Source: Sedimenticola thiotaurini | GTDB lineage: Bacteria; Pseudomonadota; Gammaproteobacteria; Chromatiales; Chromatiaceae | DNA: 32,834 nt | Assembly (NCBI GenBank): GCA_011051715.1 | Contig: DRKP01000121.1 | Coordinates: forward strand, 1 to 32,834 | Direction: 5' to 3' | In this document: in pieces, positions 7,707 to 20,138 of the stretch | Position numbering within the stretch: the stretch's first letter is position 1 | Layout of the letters: each line of letters opens with the position of its first letter | Program-made: the position numbers and the translations under genes | Notes under the pieces: model-generated | Told to the model about the DNA's origin: nothing | Databases searched by the model: none | The model's input: only the letters and a program-made list of their open reading frames with translations

Positions 7707-7916
7707 CTACCGCCGGAGGATCGGCCACCTGGCGAAGGCGAGGAAATAGAGGAACCCCAGGTTGACCAGCGGGATGAGCATCAACAGCGACAGCCAGCCG
7801 GAGTAGCCCGCCTTGGAGGTGATCTTCCAGAACGGAACGATCACGATCACGGCCCACACCAGCATCATGAGGAGCCCCCCGCCACCCATCTGCATGTCTC
7901 CGAAATTCTCTTCCAT
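7707..7916 (-). CDS. Small two-helix membrane protein, unknown function
   Basis: 69 residues from ATG at 7916, with GGAGG five bases upstream. A short polar N-terminus rich in Met and Gly (MEENFGDMQMGGGG) precedes two hydrophobic segments, about residues 14-30 and 38-58, separated by WKITSKAGYSGW. The KAGxxGW turn followed by LSLLMLIPLVN resembles short inner-membrane proteins related in style to DUF805/DUF5684, but a firm family cannot be named. It sits between proA and nadD on the same strand, 39 bases from nadD. A longer in-frame start at 8018 exists but the added part looks non-coding. Confidence 0.7.
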   Translation of the reverse strand: MEENFGDMQMGGGGLLMMLVWAVIVIVPFWKITSKAGYSGWLSLLMLIPLVNLGFLYFLAFARWPILRR

Positions 7917-8037
7917 CCTTCCCTCCGTCGTCGTGGTTGCGAGCGGGCCCGACGGGCCCCGGTGCCCGGTGTCGTTCCGGCGCGGACCGGAATCCGGGGC
8001 GTGCCCCGGTGCCCGCATTCCGCTGCCGGCTTACGGG

Positions 8038-9309
8038 TCAGGTCCTGATATGACCGTCCCCGAGCACGATGTACTTCACCGAGGTGAGACCCTCCAGTCC
8101 CACCGGCCCGCGGGCGTGGAACTTGTCGGTGGAGATACCGATCTCGGCCCCGAGGCCGTACTCGAAGCCGTCGGCGAAGCGGGTGGAGGCGTTCACCATC
8201 ACCGAGCTGGAGTCCACCTCGGTGAGGAAGCGCCGCGCCCGGGTGTAGTTCTCGGTGACGATGCTGTCGGTGTGCTGGGAGCCATGGGTATTGATGTGGT
8301 CGATGGCCTGGTCCAGCCCCGCCACCACCCGGATCGACAGGATCGGCCCCAGGTACTCGGTGTCCCAGTCCGCGTCGCTGGCCGCCCGGCAGTCGTCGAC
8401 GATGGCGCAGGTGCGCGGGCAGCCGCGCAGCTCGATCCCCTTCTCCCGCAGGGCCGAGGCCAGCGCCGGCAGCATCTGCGCGGCCACCCCCTCCGCCACC
8501 AGCAGGGTCTCCAGGGTGTTGCAGGTGCCGAGGCGCTGGGTCTTGGCATTGAGGGTGATGGCGAAGGCCTTGTCGGCATCCGCCTGGTCGTCGATGTAGA
8601 CGTGGCAGATGCCGTCCAGGTGCTTGATCACCGGTACCCGGGCATCGCGGGAGATGCGCTCGATCAGGCCCTTGCCGCCGCGCGGGATGATGACGTCGAT
8701 CGATTCCGGCATGGTGATCATGGCGCCGACGGCGGCACGATCGGTGGTCGCCAGCACCTGCACCGCATCGGTGGGCAGCCCCGCCTGTTTCAGCCCGCGC
8801 TGGATGCCGGCGGCGATGGCCTGGTTGGAGTGGAACGCCTCGGAACCGCCGCGCAGTACCGCGGCGTTGCCCGATTTCAGGCACAGGGCGGCGGCGTCGG
8901 CGGTGACGTTGGGGCGCGACTCGTAGATGATGCCGACCACGCCCAGGGGGACCCGCATGCGTCCCACCTGGATGCCGCTGGGGCGGTACCTCAGGTCGAA
9001 GATCTCGCCGATGGGGTCGGCCAGGGCGGCGATCTGGCGTATCCCCTCGATCATGCCGTCGACGCGGGCGGGGGTCAGCTCCAGCCGGTCCAGCAGGGCG
9101 GCGTCCAGCCCCTTGGCCGCCCCTGCCTCCAGGTCCTTGCGGTTCTCCGCCATCAGGGTGTCGCGGTGGGCGTCCAGCTCGGCGGCGATCGCCTCCAGGG
9201 CGGCGTTCTTGGCCGCGGTCGGCGCCGCCGCCAGTCGTCGCGAGGCGGCGCGGGCGCGCCGGCCCAGGTCGTGCATGTAGGCGTCGATTTCGTTGGCTGT
9301 GTCGGACAT
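8038..9309 (-). CDS. proA: Gamma-glutamyl phosphate reductase
   Basis: 423 residues from ATG at 9309. Alignable with E. coli ProA throughout: [18 protein letters not shown] (about 120-137), [24 protein letters not shown], and the catalytic cysteine in [14 protein letters not shown] (about residue 265). The C-terminus [25 protein letters not shown]-type pattern is intact. It reduces gamma-glutamyl phosphate to glutamate semialdehyde in proline synthesis with NADPH. Starts at 9321 (ATG) and 9342 (GTG) are also in frame. If the extended -10 at 9346-9354 is real, transcription begins near 9339, which argues against 9342. No proB lies in the window. Confidence 0.95.
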   Translation of the reverse strand: MSDTANEIDAYMHDLGRRARAASRRLAAAPTAAKNAALEAIAAELDAHRDTLMAENRKDLEAGAAKGLDAALLDRLELTPARVDGMIEGIRQIAALADPIGEIFDLRYRPSGIQVGRMRVPLGVVGIIYESRPNVTADAAALCLKSGNAAVLRGGSEAFHSNQAIAAGIQRGLKQAGLPTDAVQVLATTDRAAVGAMITMPESIDVIIPRGGKGLIERISRDARVPVIKHLDGICHVYIDDQADADKAFAITLNAKTQRLGTCNTLETLLVAEGVAAQMLPALASALREKGIELRGCPRTCAIVDDCRAASDADWDTEYLGPILSIRVVAGLDQAIDHINTHGSQHTDSIVTENYTRARRFLTEVDSSSVMVNASTRFADGFEYGLGAEIGISTDKFHARGPVGLEGLTSVKYIVLGDGHIRT

Positions 9310-9345
9310 GGTGCGGCTCATCCGTTGCGGTGGCTGATCCACCGG

Positions 9346-9354
9346 ATCTTACCA
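9346..9354 (-). promoter_or_regulatory. Possible extended -10 promoter of proA
   Basis: On the minus strand TGGTAAGAT reads as an extended -10 (TGn plus TAAGAT). No convincing -35 is present 17 bases upstream. It lies in the 124-base gap between holA and proA, so proA may have its own promoter. Downstream, GGTGG and CCACC can form a small hairpin. Confidence 0.3.
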
Positions 9355-9433
9355 GAACCGTCGCGGAGAGAGAGGGAGGATTTGCCGGCGGTTCCAGGGC
9401 GTGCTGGACGGAGCCGGCCTGCCAGGGCCCGGC

Positions 9434-10459
9434 TCACTCCGCCATCGGGACCGGCGCCCCGGCCATGCGGGCGACGATCTGCTGCATCAGCAGCCATGGA
9501 TCGGACGGGTCCTGGCCCTTGATGGCGCGGTCGGTGCGGGCGCACAGGCGCAGCAGTCCACGCCAGGCGGGCAGCTCCAGGCGCTGCAGGCCGCGGGTGA
9601 CCAGGGGCCGGCGCTTGTCCCAGATGTCGCGCCGGGCGCCGACGGCGCGGGCGGGCGGGGTGCCGCGGGCCACCTCGCCGGCCAGGGTGGTGAGCGTGCG
9701 TATCTCCCTTGCCAGGGCCCAGAGCACCACCGGTGCAGCGGTGCCCTCCGCCTGCAGCCCGCCGAGCATGCGCAGGCCACGGGCCACCTGTCCCTGCAGG
9801 GCGGCGTCCACCAGTCCGAAGACGTCGTAGCGGGCGGAGTCGGCGACGGCGCCGGCGAGCCGCTCCGGGGTGACCCGGCCGGGGCCGTTGAGCAGCAGCA
9901 GCTTGTCGATCTCCTGCACCGCGGCCAGCAGATTGCCCTCGATGCGCTCGGTCAGCATCGGCACCACTCCCGGTGCCGGCTCCAGGCCGGCGCGGCGCAG
10001 GCGCTGCTCGACCCAGCGCGACAGCTGCGCGCCCTCGATCGGCCATACCTGGACCAGGGCTCCGGCCCGCTCCAGGGCCTTGAACCACTTGCTGTTCGAC
10101 TGCCCCCTCTCCAGCTTCGGCAGGGTGATCAGCAGCAGGGTGTCGGGCGGTGGGGCGGCGGCGTAGGCGGCCAGCGCCCTGCCACCTTCGGCGCCAGGCT
10201 TGCCGGAGGGGATGCGCAGGTCGATGAGGCGCCGCTGCGCGAACAGGGAGAGGCTGTTCGCCTCGGCCGCCAGCCGGCCCCAGTCGAAGCGGTTGTCCGC
10301 CTCCAGCACCTCGCGCTCGTCGTAGCCGCCGTCACGGGCGGCACGACGGATGGCATCCGCCGCCTCCTTCATCTGCAGCGGTTCGTCGCCGCTGAGGAGG
10401 TAGATCGGGGCGAGGCCCCTCTCCAGGGTGGCCTCCAGTTCGCTGACGCGGATGCGCAT
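9434..10459 (-). CDS. holA: DNA polymerase III delta subunit
   Basis: 341 residues (E. coli HolA has 343). The N-terminus MRIRVSELEATLERGLAPIY and LLSGDEPLQMKEAADAIR match the AAA+-like domain, which lacks a functional Walker A as in the family. EGNLLAAVQEIDKLLLL and YDVFGLVDAALQG are typical delta motifs of domains II and III. Delta is the wrench of the clamp loader that opens the beta sliding clamp. It begins 7 bases after the lptE stop, the classic leuS-lptE-holA order. The ATG at 10459 fits the family start. Confidence 0.95.
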   Translation of the reverse strand: MRIRVSELEATLERGLAPIYLLSGDEPLQMKEAADAIRRAARDGGYDEREVLEADNRFDWGRLAAEANSLSLFAQRRLIDLRIPSGKPGAEGGRALAAYAAAPPPDTLLLITLPKLERGQSNSKWFKALERAGALVQVWPIEGAQLSRWVEQRLRRAGLEPAPGVVPMLTERIEGNLLAAVQEIDKLLLLNGPGRVTPERLAGAVADSARYDVFGLVDAALQGQVARGLRMLGGLQAEGTAAPVVLWALAREIRTLTTLAGEVARGTPPARAVGARRDIWDKRRPLVTRGLQRLELPAWRGLLRLCARTDRAIKGQDPSDPWLLMQQIVARMAGAPVPMAE

Positions 10460-10466
10460 GGCGCCG

Positions 10467-10994
10467 TCAGCGCAGTTGGGCCACCAGCCGGCGCACCAGC
10501 TGGTCGGCGATGCGCTGGTACATCCCCACCCGCAGCGTACGCTCCTCCTCGGCCTTGCCCAGCACCAGCACGTCGGCGCTGAGGTAGGTCTGGACCACGT
10601 CGATGGACTGCGGTTTCACCCGTTCCGCTCCATCCGCCGTCACCAGGCGGAAGCGCAGGCCCTCGTCGAGCTGGTATTCCAGCACCTTGCCCCTGCTGTC
10701 CACGGACAGGACCCTGCGGTCGCTGCGCCGGCCGTCGATCAACAGCCGGCTGGCCGCGGCTGCGGGATCGGTGGTGACCCCGGCGCCGCCTGCCCGCAGG
10801 GCGCCGGCCAGGGCCGGATAGAGGCGGTCGCCCGTCGCCACGCCCTGGATATAGACCGGGCTGATGGCGGCGGGCAGCCGGCCGCCGGCACTGTCGCCGC
10901 CGGTGCCACGGAGATGGAAACCGCACCCCTGCAGCAGCAGCGGCAACAGCAGGAGCAGCCAGGGGAGGCGTCCCCGGGAGGGGGGCGCAGCCAT
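10467..10994 (-). CDS. lptE: LPS-assembly lipoprotein LptE
   Basis: 175 residues from ATG at 10994. A lipoprotein signal peptide (LPWLLLLLPLLLQGC) ends at a lipobox cysteine, directly followed by GFHLRG, the hallmark start of mature LptE. The rest shows VQTYLSADVLVLGKAEEE and a C-terminal helix as in the family. LptE plugs the LptD barrel in the outer membrane and helps insert LPS. Position between leuS and holA confirms the call. The frame extends to 11054, but the extra 20 residues (Arg/Pro rich) would lengthen the signal n-region unusually. Confidence 0.92.
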   Translation of the reverse strand: MAAPPSRGRLPWLLLLLPLLLQGCGFHLRGTGGDSAGGRLPAAISPVYIQGVATGDRLYPALAGALRAGGAGVTTDPAAAASRLLIDGRRSDRRVLSVDSRGKVLEYQLDEGLRFRLVTADGAERVKPQSIDVVQTYLSADVLVLGKAEEERTLRVGMYQRIADQLVRRLVAQLR

Positions 10995-11067
10995 GGTGTG
11001 GTCCCGTCGCGCCTCTCGCCGCCGGGCGGGCCGGGCAGGGGACATCTGGGTCATCCGTCGTCTCCAT

Positions 11068-11089
11068 GGTCCCGGCGAAGGCCGGGACC
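11068..11089. repeat. Perfect inverted repeat, REP-like, between leuS and lptE
   Basis: GGTCCCGGC (11068-11076) and GCCGGGACC (11081-11089) form a perfect 9-bp stem with loop GAAG. No T-run follows on either strand, so it is not a simple intrinsic terminator. The arm and loop sequence resembles dispersed intergenic repeats (tCCCGGCgaagGCCGGGa type) known from many proteobacterial genomes. It may stabilise the 3' end of leuS mRNA. Confidence 0.6.
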
Positions 11090-11126
11090 CAGGTGGTTGA
11101 ATCTGCCGGAATGGTGCGTTCGGAGC

Positions 11127-15222
<4,096 letters not shown>

Positions 15223-15226
<4 letters not shown>

Positions 15227-16266
15227 CGCTGCAGCGCCTCGTCGATTCGCAGCCGCAGCCGTTCCAGTTCGGCGGCGCGGCGCTGTTCCTCCGCGCTCAG
15301 GCGGCCCCTCTCCGCCACTACGTAGGCGTAGATCCGCTCCAGCGCCCGGCGGTCACCCTCGTCGAGGGCCCGGGCCAGCTCCCGTTCGGCCAGGGCGACC
15401 AGGGAGTAGCGCTGCCACAGCGGACTCATCCGCTTGGCCAGCTGCATCGAATTGAACTCCGCCGCCGGCAGGTCCGGGTCGACGATGGTGAGCAGGTGGG
15501 CGCGGCCTTCCTGGTCGGGGGGGATCAGCAGGAACTCGGTGTTCAGGGTGACGCGCGGTTCGGCCGCGTCGCCGCTCCGCCACTCCCCCAGACCGCTGAC
15601 CACGGCGAGGACACCGAGCCGGCGACCCAGGCGGCGGCGCTCGCTGAAGCGGGCTGTCGCCAGTGGCCGCCCGATGGTGACCATGTCCACCGGTGGCAGC
15701 GGGTCGAACCGCAGCGCCTCCGGGGTGGCCCCCAGTTCGTTCAGGTGGGTGTTTACGGCGCGGCGCATGGCGGCGGCGAACAGGCGGCCGTCGATCCGGA
15801 CCTGGGCGGTTTCGGGGATCATCTCGTAGGGCGACAGCAACAGGGCATATTCGTCGGGCGCCAGCGGCTGGATGCCGTCCGGGCCGCCGTCCGGGGCTTC
15901 GCCGGTGCCGTTCCCCCCCAGCCTCGGCATGCCGATGGAGATCCCTTCGCAGCGATCGGTCGTTGCGATCCGGCAGGGCACGATGGCGTCCTGGGGGAAC
16001 AGGTCCGGGGCCTCCAGGTGCAGCGTCACGTAGTCGGGGGAACGGGGATAGCCCGGCGGCAGCCGCAGACGCAGCCCGAAGCGGCCGTCGGTACCACTGC
16101 GGGTGGTCGCCGGGGGGATGTCCGATGGCTCCAGCAGGGTCACGCTGACGCCGGCCTCGGGCCGCTGTCCCCCGTCCGAGGTGATGGTGCCGGTGAGCAG
16201 CACCTCCCTGGCGCTGCCGGCCAGGGGCGGCAGCAGGAGCAGCAGCAGGAGCAGTCCCCGCTTCAT
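15223..16266 (-). CDS. Exported protein with carboxypeptidase-regulatory-like domain, unknown function
   Basis: 347 residues. Signal peptide at residues 1-19 (GLLLLLLLLPPLAGSA). Residues 20-100 fit a carboxypeptidase regulatory-like (Ig-like) beta domain: VLLTGTITSDGG, AGVSVTLLEP, GTDGRFGLRLRLPPGY. The middle (about 165-265) includes MVTIGRPLATARFSERRRLGRR, LGVLAVVSGLGEW and TLNTEFLLIPPD, reminiscent of the alpha/beta region in the downstream gene. The last 60 residues are a charged helix (AEEQRRAAELERLRLRID). It overlaps both neighbours by ATGA. No enzyme motif is seen. It is probably periplasmic or surface-associated; function unknown. Confidence 0.8.
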
Positions 16267-16814
16267 GGCCGGCAGCGGAAGCCGATGGTGACGCCCCCGG
16301 CCTGCTCCAGGTCGGGGCGCTGCAGGGTGTGGTCGAGATCCCCGCAGCCGGGGGCGGTGACGTGCAGGGTGCGGGGGGGATCGGCGAAGCGGGGCCGGTA
16401 GCTGAGGGCGAAGAAGCCGGTGCGACTGTCGAGGATGCCCGCCTCGTGCGAGACCTTCTCGCCACGGCTGTTGCGCAGCTCCACCCGCATGCCCTGGAAG
16501 CGGTCCGGTCCCTGGCGGTCGATGCGGTCGATACGGCCATTGAAGCGGCCGGGGAGGGGGTGCAGGAGCTCATTGCCCCAGCCGATCAGCACCCCCAGGG
16601 CGAACAGCCCGAAGGCCACCGTCAGCAGCAGCCCGGGAAGATCCTTTACCCCCTCCCGGCGCAGCCGCAGCAGGCCGTAACCGGCGGCGGCCAGGGCCAG
16701 CAGCAGCAGGAACAGCTGGGTGGCGAACAGGGGCAGCCGCAGGCCCACCGCCGCCAGTCCGTCGGCGATGCGCTGCGCCACCTCGAGGGGGAGATTGAGT
16801 CCTTCCAGTTCCAT
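16263..16814 (-). CDS. Inner-membrane protein with periplasmic beta domain, unknown function
   Basis: 183 residues from ATG at 16814. Two hydrophobic segments at about 28-50 (LPLFATQLFLLLLALAAAGY) and 58-80 (LPGLLLTVAFGLFALGVLIG) are followed by a soluble part with FQGMRVELRNSRGEKV, ILDSRTGFFALSYRP and RTLHVTAPGCGD. This looks like a carboxypeptidase-regulatory-like domain related in style to the next gene. Two cysteines (GCGD and the C-terminal FRCRP) could pair. The frame remains open far upstream, across the opposite ybeL-type gene, so the ATG is chosen as the first start after that gene. It is the first gene of the three-gene unit, joined by ATGA overlaps. Confidence 0.77.
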   Translation of the reverse strand: MELEGLNLPLEVAQRIADGLAAVGLRLPLFATQLFLLLLALAAAGYGLLRLRREGVKDLPGLLLTVAFGLFALGVLIGWGNELLHPLPGRFNGRIDRIDRQGPDRFQGMRVELRNSRGEKVSHEAGILDSRTGFFALSYRPRFADPPRTLHVTAPGCGDLDHTLQRPDLEQAGGVTIGFRCRP

Positions 16815-16895
16815 TGCTGCCCTGCAGGGGGACCACTGTGGACAGTCTGGGACAGGCGGGAACAAAAATCCAGCGCCGGCGGCATCACGGATTTC

Positions 16896-16904
16896 TGGTA
16901 TGGT
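16896..16904 (+). promoter_or_regulatory. Possible extended -10 promoter of the ybeL-type gene
   Basis: TGGTATGGT is an extended -10 (TGn plus TATGGT) 33 bases before the ATG at 16938. No clear -35 is seen. It lies in the 123-base divergent gap that must also hold the promoter of the three-gene envelope unit, for which no good match was found. Confidence 0.3.
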
Positions 16905-16937
16905 TGGGAAGGGGGGTTCGACGGCAGGAGGTGAAGC

Positions 16938-17465
16938 ATGGCACCCGACGCGAAGAGAGATCCGGTCGACCGGCTGGTGGATGCCTATGAGAGGATGCTG
17001 GAGCGGGTGGACCAGGCGCTGGCGACGGCGGAGAAGAACACCATTCCCAGTCTGCGCAAGGCCCTGGATGGTGCCCGGGAGAAGGCGGTGGAGCTGAACG
17101 AGCTGACCCGGGAGGAGGCGGAGAGGCTGGCCGGCTACGTGGAGCGGGACATGAAGGAGGCGGCCCGCTTCCTGGCCGAGACGGGAGAGGAGTTCCGCTC
17201 CTGGTGGCGGTTCGATCTGAAGGTGATCGAGCGGCAGCTGCTGGACATGTTCGCCAGCGTTGCCGACAAGACGCGGGTGGAGCTGGAGCGGCTGGCGGGG
17301 CAGGCGCGGGAGGCTTCGCTCTACCATACCGGCGAGGTGGCGGGGCCCGGCACCCTGGCCTGCACCGGGTGCGGCAAGGAGCTGCACTTCCACAAGGCCG
17401 GCCGCATTCCCCCCTGCCCCCAGTGCCACGGCACCCGCTTCCGCCGGGTCTCCGGCAACGGCTGA
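16938..17465 (+). CDS. ybeL: Zinc-ribbon protein of the YbeL family (DUF1451)
   Basis: 175 residues. The first 130 residues are a long amphipathic helical region rich in Glu, Arg and Leu (DRLVDAYERMLERVDQAL). Then a zinc ribbon with CTGCGKELHF and CPQCHGTRFRR (about residues 142-169) supplies four cysteines. This matches the E. coli YbeL architecture (about 160 residues), and ybeL also neighbours leuS there. Function is unknown; the protein is predicted cytoplasmic. A strong Shine-Dalgarno GGAGG lies 7 bases before the ATG. It is convergent with the EAL-HDOD gene, with 34 bases between stops. Confidence 0.87.
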   Translation: MAPDAKRDPVDRLVDAYERMLERVDQALATAEKNTIPSLRKALDGAREKAVELNELTREEAERLAGYVERDMKEAARFLAETGEEFRSWWRFDLKVIERQLLDMFASVADKTRVELERLAGQAREASLYHTGEVAGPGTLACTGCGKELHFHKAGRIPPCPQCHGTRFRRVSGNG

Positions 17466-17471
17466 AACGAT

Positions 17472-17488
17472 CCCGGCGGGCAGCCGGG
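17472..17488. terminator. Hairpin between convergent ybeL-type and EAL-HDOD genes
   Basis: CCCGGC (17472-17477) and GCCGGG (17483-17488) pair around a 5-base loop in the 34-base convergent gap. There is no T-run on either strand, so termination activity is uncertain, but the location fits a shared 3' end structure. Confidence 0.4.
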
Positions 17489-17499
17489 GCGCTGGCGGG

Positions 17500-18732
17500 T
17501 CAGCCCACCAGGGCGGCGAACTCCTGGAATGCCAGCTCCGAGCTGGTCAGGTAGGCGTCCTGCAGCTCTTCGGTGGTCATCCCCGGGAAACGGATCTCGT
17601 CCCAGCGCTGCTCCTCGATGGCGCTGGCGCAGGCCAGGGCCTGGCCGACCGGTCCGTGGTGGTGCAGCAGCGCCTGCTGCAGCGGCGTCGACAGCGGTAG
17701 CTGTCCGATCACCCGGGCCATCGGCAGATCCATCAGCCGGTCCAGGACCGACAGCAGGCCGGCGGTGAAGGCGGTCTCGCCGCCGGCCAGCCGGGCACAG
17801 AGATGGGCGCGGACCAGGGCGGTGATGAACAGCTCCTCCGGCTTCTCCTCGATACCCGACAGGACTGCCAGGCTGGCCCAGGCCCGCAGTCGTTCCAGGC
17901 CGAGATAGACCACCGCCTGGCCGATCGAGTCGATGGTGCGGGGCAGTCCGATCGCGGCGGAATTGAGACAGCGCAGGATCTTGAAGCTGAGGCCGGGGTC
18001 GTGGGCGATCAGCTGCTCCAGATCGTCGACGGTCACGGCGGGGTCGTTCAGACGGGCCAGCAGCTGCAGCATGATCTGACGGTTCTCGCTCAGCCGCCGG
18101 CCACTGACCACCTGCGGATGGGAGAAGTAGTAGCCCTGGAACAGCTCGAACCCGAGTTCCTCCAGCCGCCGGTACTGCTCCCTGGTCTCGACCTTTTCCG
18201 CCAGCAGGCGCACCGGATGGCGTCGCAGCGGCTCCAGGTCCTGTTCCAGCCGCTCCCAGCGAATGCCGGGCACCTCCACCTTGACCACCTCGACATGGGG
18301 CAGCAGGGGCTCCCACTGCGCGGCCCGGCCGAACTCGTAGTCGTCCAGTGCCAGGCGATAGCCGTCGCGCCGCAGTGCCGACACCGCCTCCACCATCGCC
18401 CGGTCCACGGCCACGTCCTCCAGGATCTCCAGTACCACCCGCTCGCGCTCGAACGGGATCGGCGGGTGGTCGATGAAGAAGCTGCGGGTGAGGTTGATGA
18501 ACACCTGCCGGTTGCCGGCGATCCGCTCCAGGCCGATTTCGGTGAAGCTGTTGAGGATGACCCGGGAGGAGGCCTGTTCACCACAGGATGGGGGGGCGGC
18601 TCCATCCAGCCCCTCGCGGTACAGGAGCTCGTAGGCGTGGACCCGGAGTGCGCGGTCGAAGATCGCCTGCCTGGCGACGAAGACCCGCTGCGCGGATGTC
18701 GTCACGGGAGCTGTCCTGGTGATCGCGGTCAT
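17500..18732 (-). CDS. EAL-HDOD signalling protein with degenerate EAL domain
   Basis: 410 residues. The N-terminal EAL domain (about 15-205) shows YELLYRE in place of the EAL motif, INLTRSF, LEILEDV, LALDDYEFG in place of DDFGTG, VVKVEVPG in place of the KID motif, LLAEKVET and FQGYYFSHP. The altered loop 6 and lost aspartate suggest it does not hydrolyse cyclic-di-GMP. The C-terminal HDOD domain (about 215-400) includes LIAHDPGLSFKILRCLNSA and VVYLGLERLRAWASL. This arrangement is that of CdgJ/YuxH-like regulators, which act in motility or surface signalling through protein contacts. It stands alone between ybeL and the rpmG terminator. The Shine-Dalgarno at ATG 18732 is weak. Confidence 0.9.
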   Translation of the reverse strand: MTAITRTAPVTTSAQRVFVARQAIFDRALRVHAYELLYREGLDGAAPPSCGEQASSRVILNSFTEIGLERIAGNRQVFINLTRSFFIDHPPIPFERERVVLEILEDVAVDRAMVEAVSALRRDGYRLALDDYEFGRAAQWEPLLPHVEVVKVEVPGIRWERLEQDLEPLRRHPVRLLAEKVETREQYRRLEELGFELFQGYYFSHPQVVSGRRLSENRQIMLQLLARLNDPAVTVDDLEQLIAHDPGLSFKILRCLNSAAIGLPRTIDSIGQAVVYLGLERLRAWASLAVLSGIEEKPEELFITALVRAHLCARLAGGETAFTAGLLSVLDRLMDLPMARVIGQLPLSTPLQQALLHHHGPVGQALACASAIEEQRWDEIRFPGMTTEELQDAYLTSSELAFQEFAALVG

Positions 18733-18776
18733 GATCCGGTGATCGGCCGCGCCGCTGGAAACCTGAACCCGGAAAC

Positions 18777-18802
18777 GAAAAACCCGCGCCGGGGCGCGGG
18801 TT
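18777..18802 (-). terminator. Rho-independent terminator of rpmB-rpmG
   Basis: The arms AACCCGCGC and GCGCGGGTT (18781-18802) form a perfect GC-rich stem with a 4-base loop, followed on the minus strand by a further T-run (18777-18780). It begins about 24 bases after the rpmG stop. It also insulates the EAL-HDOD gene from ribosomal-protein transcription. Confidence 0.92.
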
Positions 18803-18825
18803 CGGGGGGGTGCTGCGGGCCCGAT

Positions 18826-18981
18826 CTATTTGATCTTGGCTTCCTTGTACATGACATGCTTGCGGATCTTGGGATCGAATTTCCTGATCTCCATCTTGCC
18901 CGGCATGTTGCGCTTGTTCTTGGTGGTGGTGTAGAAGTGGCCGGTACCGGCGCTGGATACGAGTCTGATCTTGTCACGCAT
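18826..18981 (-). CDS. rpmG: 50S ribosomal protein L33
   Basis: 51 residues, the usual size. [20 protein letters not shown] and the core [17 protein letters not shown] match L33. It is the cysteine-free form, lacking the CxxC pairs of zinc-binding L33, so no zinc ribbon. L33 sits near the E site of the large subunit. It follows rpmB after 13 bases with AGGAGG just upstream, and ends before a strong terminator. The frame is open further upstream, but the family start is ATG at 18981. Confidence 0.97.
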   Translation of the reverse strand: MRDKIRLVSSAGTGHFYTTTKNKRNMPGKMEIRKFDPKIRKHVMYKEAKIK

Positions 18982-18994
18982 GGCTTCGTCCTCC

Positions 18995-19231
18995 TCAGAC
19001 CTTTTCGCCGCGGGCGCGAATCTCCGCCAGCACGGCGTCGATACCCTTCTTGTCGATGATACGCATACCCTTGGAGGTGACACGCAGGCGCACCCAGCGG
19101 TTCTCACTCTCCACCCAGAAACGATGGTAGTGCAGATTGGGCAGAAAGCGGCGTCTGGTCTTGTTGTGGGCGTGGGAGACGTTGTTCCCCGTCACCGGAC
19201 GCTTGCCCGTCACCTGGCATACTTTGGACAT
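18995..19231 (-). CDS. rpmB: 50S ribosomal protein L28
   Basis: 78 residues, as in E. coli. [38 protein letters not shown] and the C-terminal [15 protein letters not shown] are all conserved. L28 is a late-assembling large-subunit protein. The frame remains open a long way upstream through radC, but ATG at 19231 is the family start. radC-rpmB-rpmG is the enterobacterial order. Transcription starts from the promoter at 19322-19350. Confidence 0.98.
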   Translation of the reverse strand: MSKVCQVTGKRPVTGNNVSHAHNKTRRRFLPNLHYHRFWVESENRWVRLRVTSKGMRIIDKKGIDAVLAEIRARGEKV

Positions 19232-19321
19232 GGTCGTATCCTCGAAATTCCTTGTGCGGAGGCCCCCGCGGGACCGCCGGAAAAAATCGTCTGCAGCTCC
19301 CCGGGGAGCGAAAGAGGCGGA

Positions 19322-19350
19322 TTTATAGCAGAAACGGGGGGCGATGACAA
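19322..19350 (-). promoter_or_regulatory. Sigma-70 promoter of rpmB-rpmG
   Basis: Minus-strand TTGTCA (19345-19350) and TATAAA (19322-19327) are separated by exactly 17 bases, the best promoter in the window (5/6 at each box). It sits just after the radC stop. The predicted leader of about 85 bases contains the 14-base palindrome GCTCCCCGGGGAGC (19296-19309), then, nine bases on, six T (19281-19286), which could be a leader control element. Confidence 0.85.
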
Positions 19351-19374
19351 ACAAAATATCGGTGCCCGGGCGGT

Positions 19375-20052
19375 TCAGCCCAGCAGTCCCCGCTCCGCCA
19401 TCGACACCGTCTCGCCGGCGCCCACCACGATGTGGTCCAGCACCCGGACGTCGATCAGGGCCAGCGCCTCCCGCAGCCGCCGGGTGATGCGGCGGTCGGC
19501 GTCGCTGGGTTCGGCCACCCCCGACGGATGGTTGTGGCAGAAGATGATGGCGGCCGCGTTGAAGTGGAGGGCCCGCCTCACCACCTCCCGCGGGTGCACG
19601 CTGGCGCCGTCGATGGTGCCGTGGAACAGCTCCTCGAACTCGATCACCCGGTGGCGGTTGTCCAGGTAGAGGCAGGCGAACACCTCCTGGACCCGGCTGC
19701 CGAGCTGGGCCCGCAGGTAGCGCCGGGTGAGATCGGGACTGGTGAGGGCCCCGTCCCGCTGCAGCTGTTCCCGCAGCTGGCGCCGGGCCAGTTCCGTCGC
19801 CGCCTGCAGCAGGGCGTACTTGGCCGGGCCGAGCCCGCGCCGGCGGCACAGGAGCGGGCGTTCGGCGGCCAGCAGGGGCCGCAGCCCGCCGAACTCCCGG
19901 AGCAGTTCCCGGGCCAGGTCGACGGCGCTGTTGCCGCGATTGCCGGTGCGCAGCAGGATCGCCAGCAGCTCGGCGTCGGACAGGGCGGCGGCGCCGCGCC
20001 GCAGCAGCTTCTCCCGTGGCCGCTCGCAGGCGGGCCAGTCGTTGATGGACAT
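19375..20052 (-). CDS. radC: RadC-family JAB/MPN domain protein
   Basis: 225 residues (E. coli RadC has 222). N-terminal [28 protein letters not shown] is the helix-hairpin-helix part. The MPN metal site shows [10 protein letters not shown], then [15 protein letters not shown] (HxHPSG...D, about residues 173-187). The protein's molecular role is unsettled; early links to DNA repair were withdrawn for E. coli. A near-perfect AAGGAGGT lies five bases before ATG 20052. It is divergent from coaBC, as in E. coli. Confidence 0.95.
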   Translation of the reverse strand: MSINDWPACERPREKLLRRGAAALSDAELLAILLRTGNRGNSAVDLARELLREFGGLRPLLAAERPLLCRRRGLGPAKYALLQAATELARRQLREQLQRDGALTSPDLTRRYLRAQLGSRVQEVFACLYLDNRHRVIEFEELFHGTIDGASVHPREVVRRALHFNAAAIIFCHNHPSGVAEPSDADRRITRRLREALALIDVRVLDHIVVGAGETVSMAERGLLG

Positions 20053-20138
20053 GGTGACCTCCTTGTCGTCGCTGCCGCACCCTCCCTGGGCGGCTCAACG
20101 GGTTTCAAGCTTAGGGCGCCCGCCGGCACAACGCAACG

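Noticed and set aside
16815-17429. N-terminal extension of the inner-membrane gene (start at 17429)
   Set aside because: The extra 205 residues are antisense to the ybeL-type gene and carry no domain or signal.
18995-20098. N-terminally extended rpmB frame of 367 codons
   Set aside because: The extension crosses radC and the rpmB promoter; only the last 78 codons are L28.
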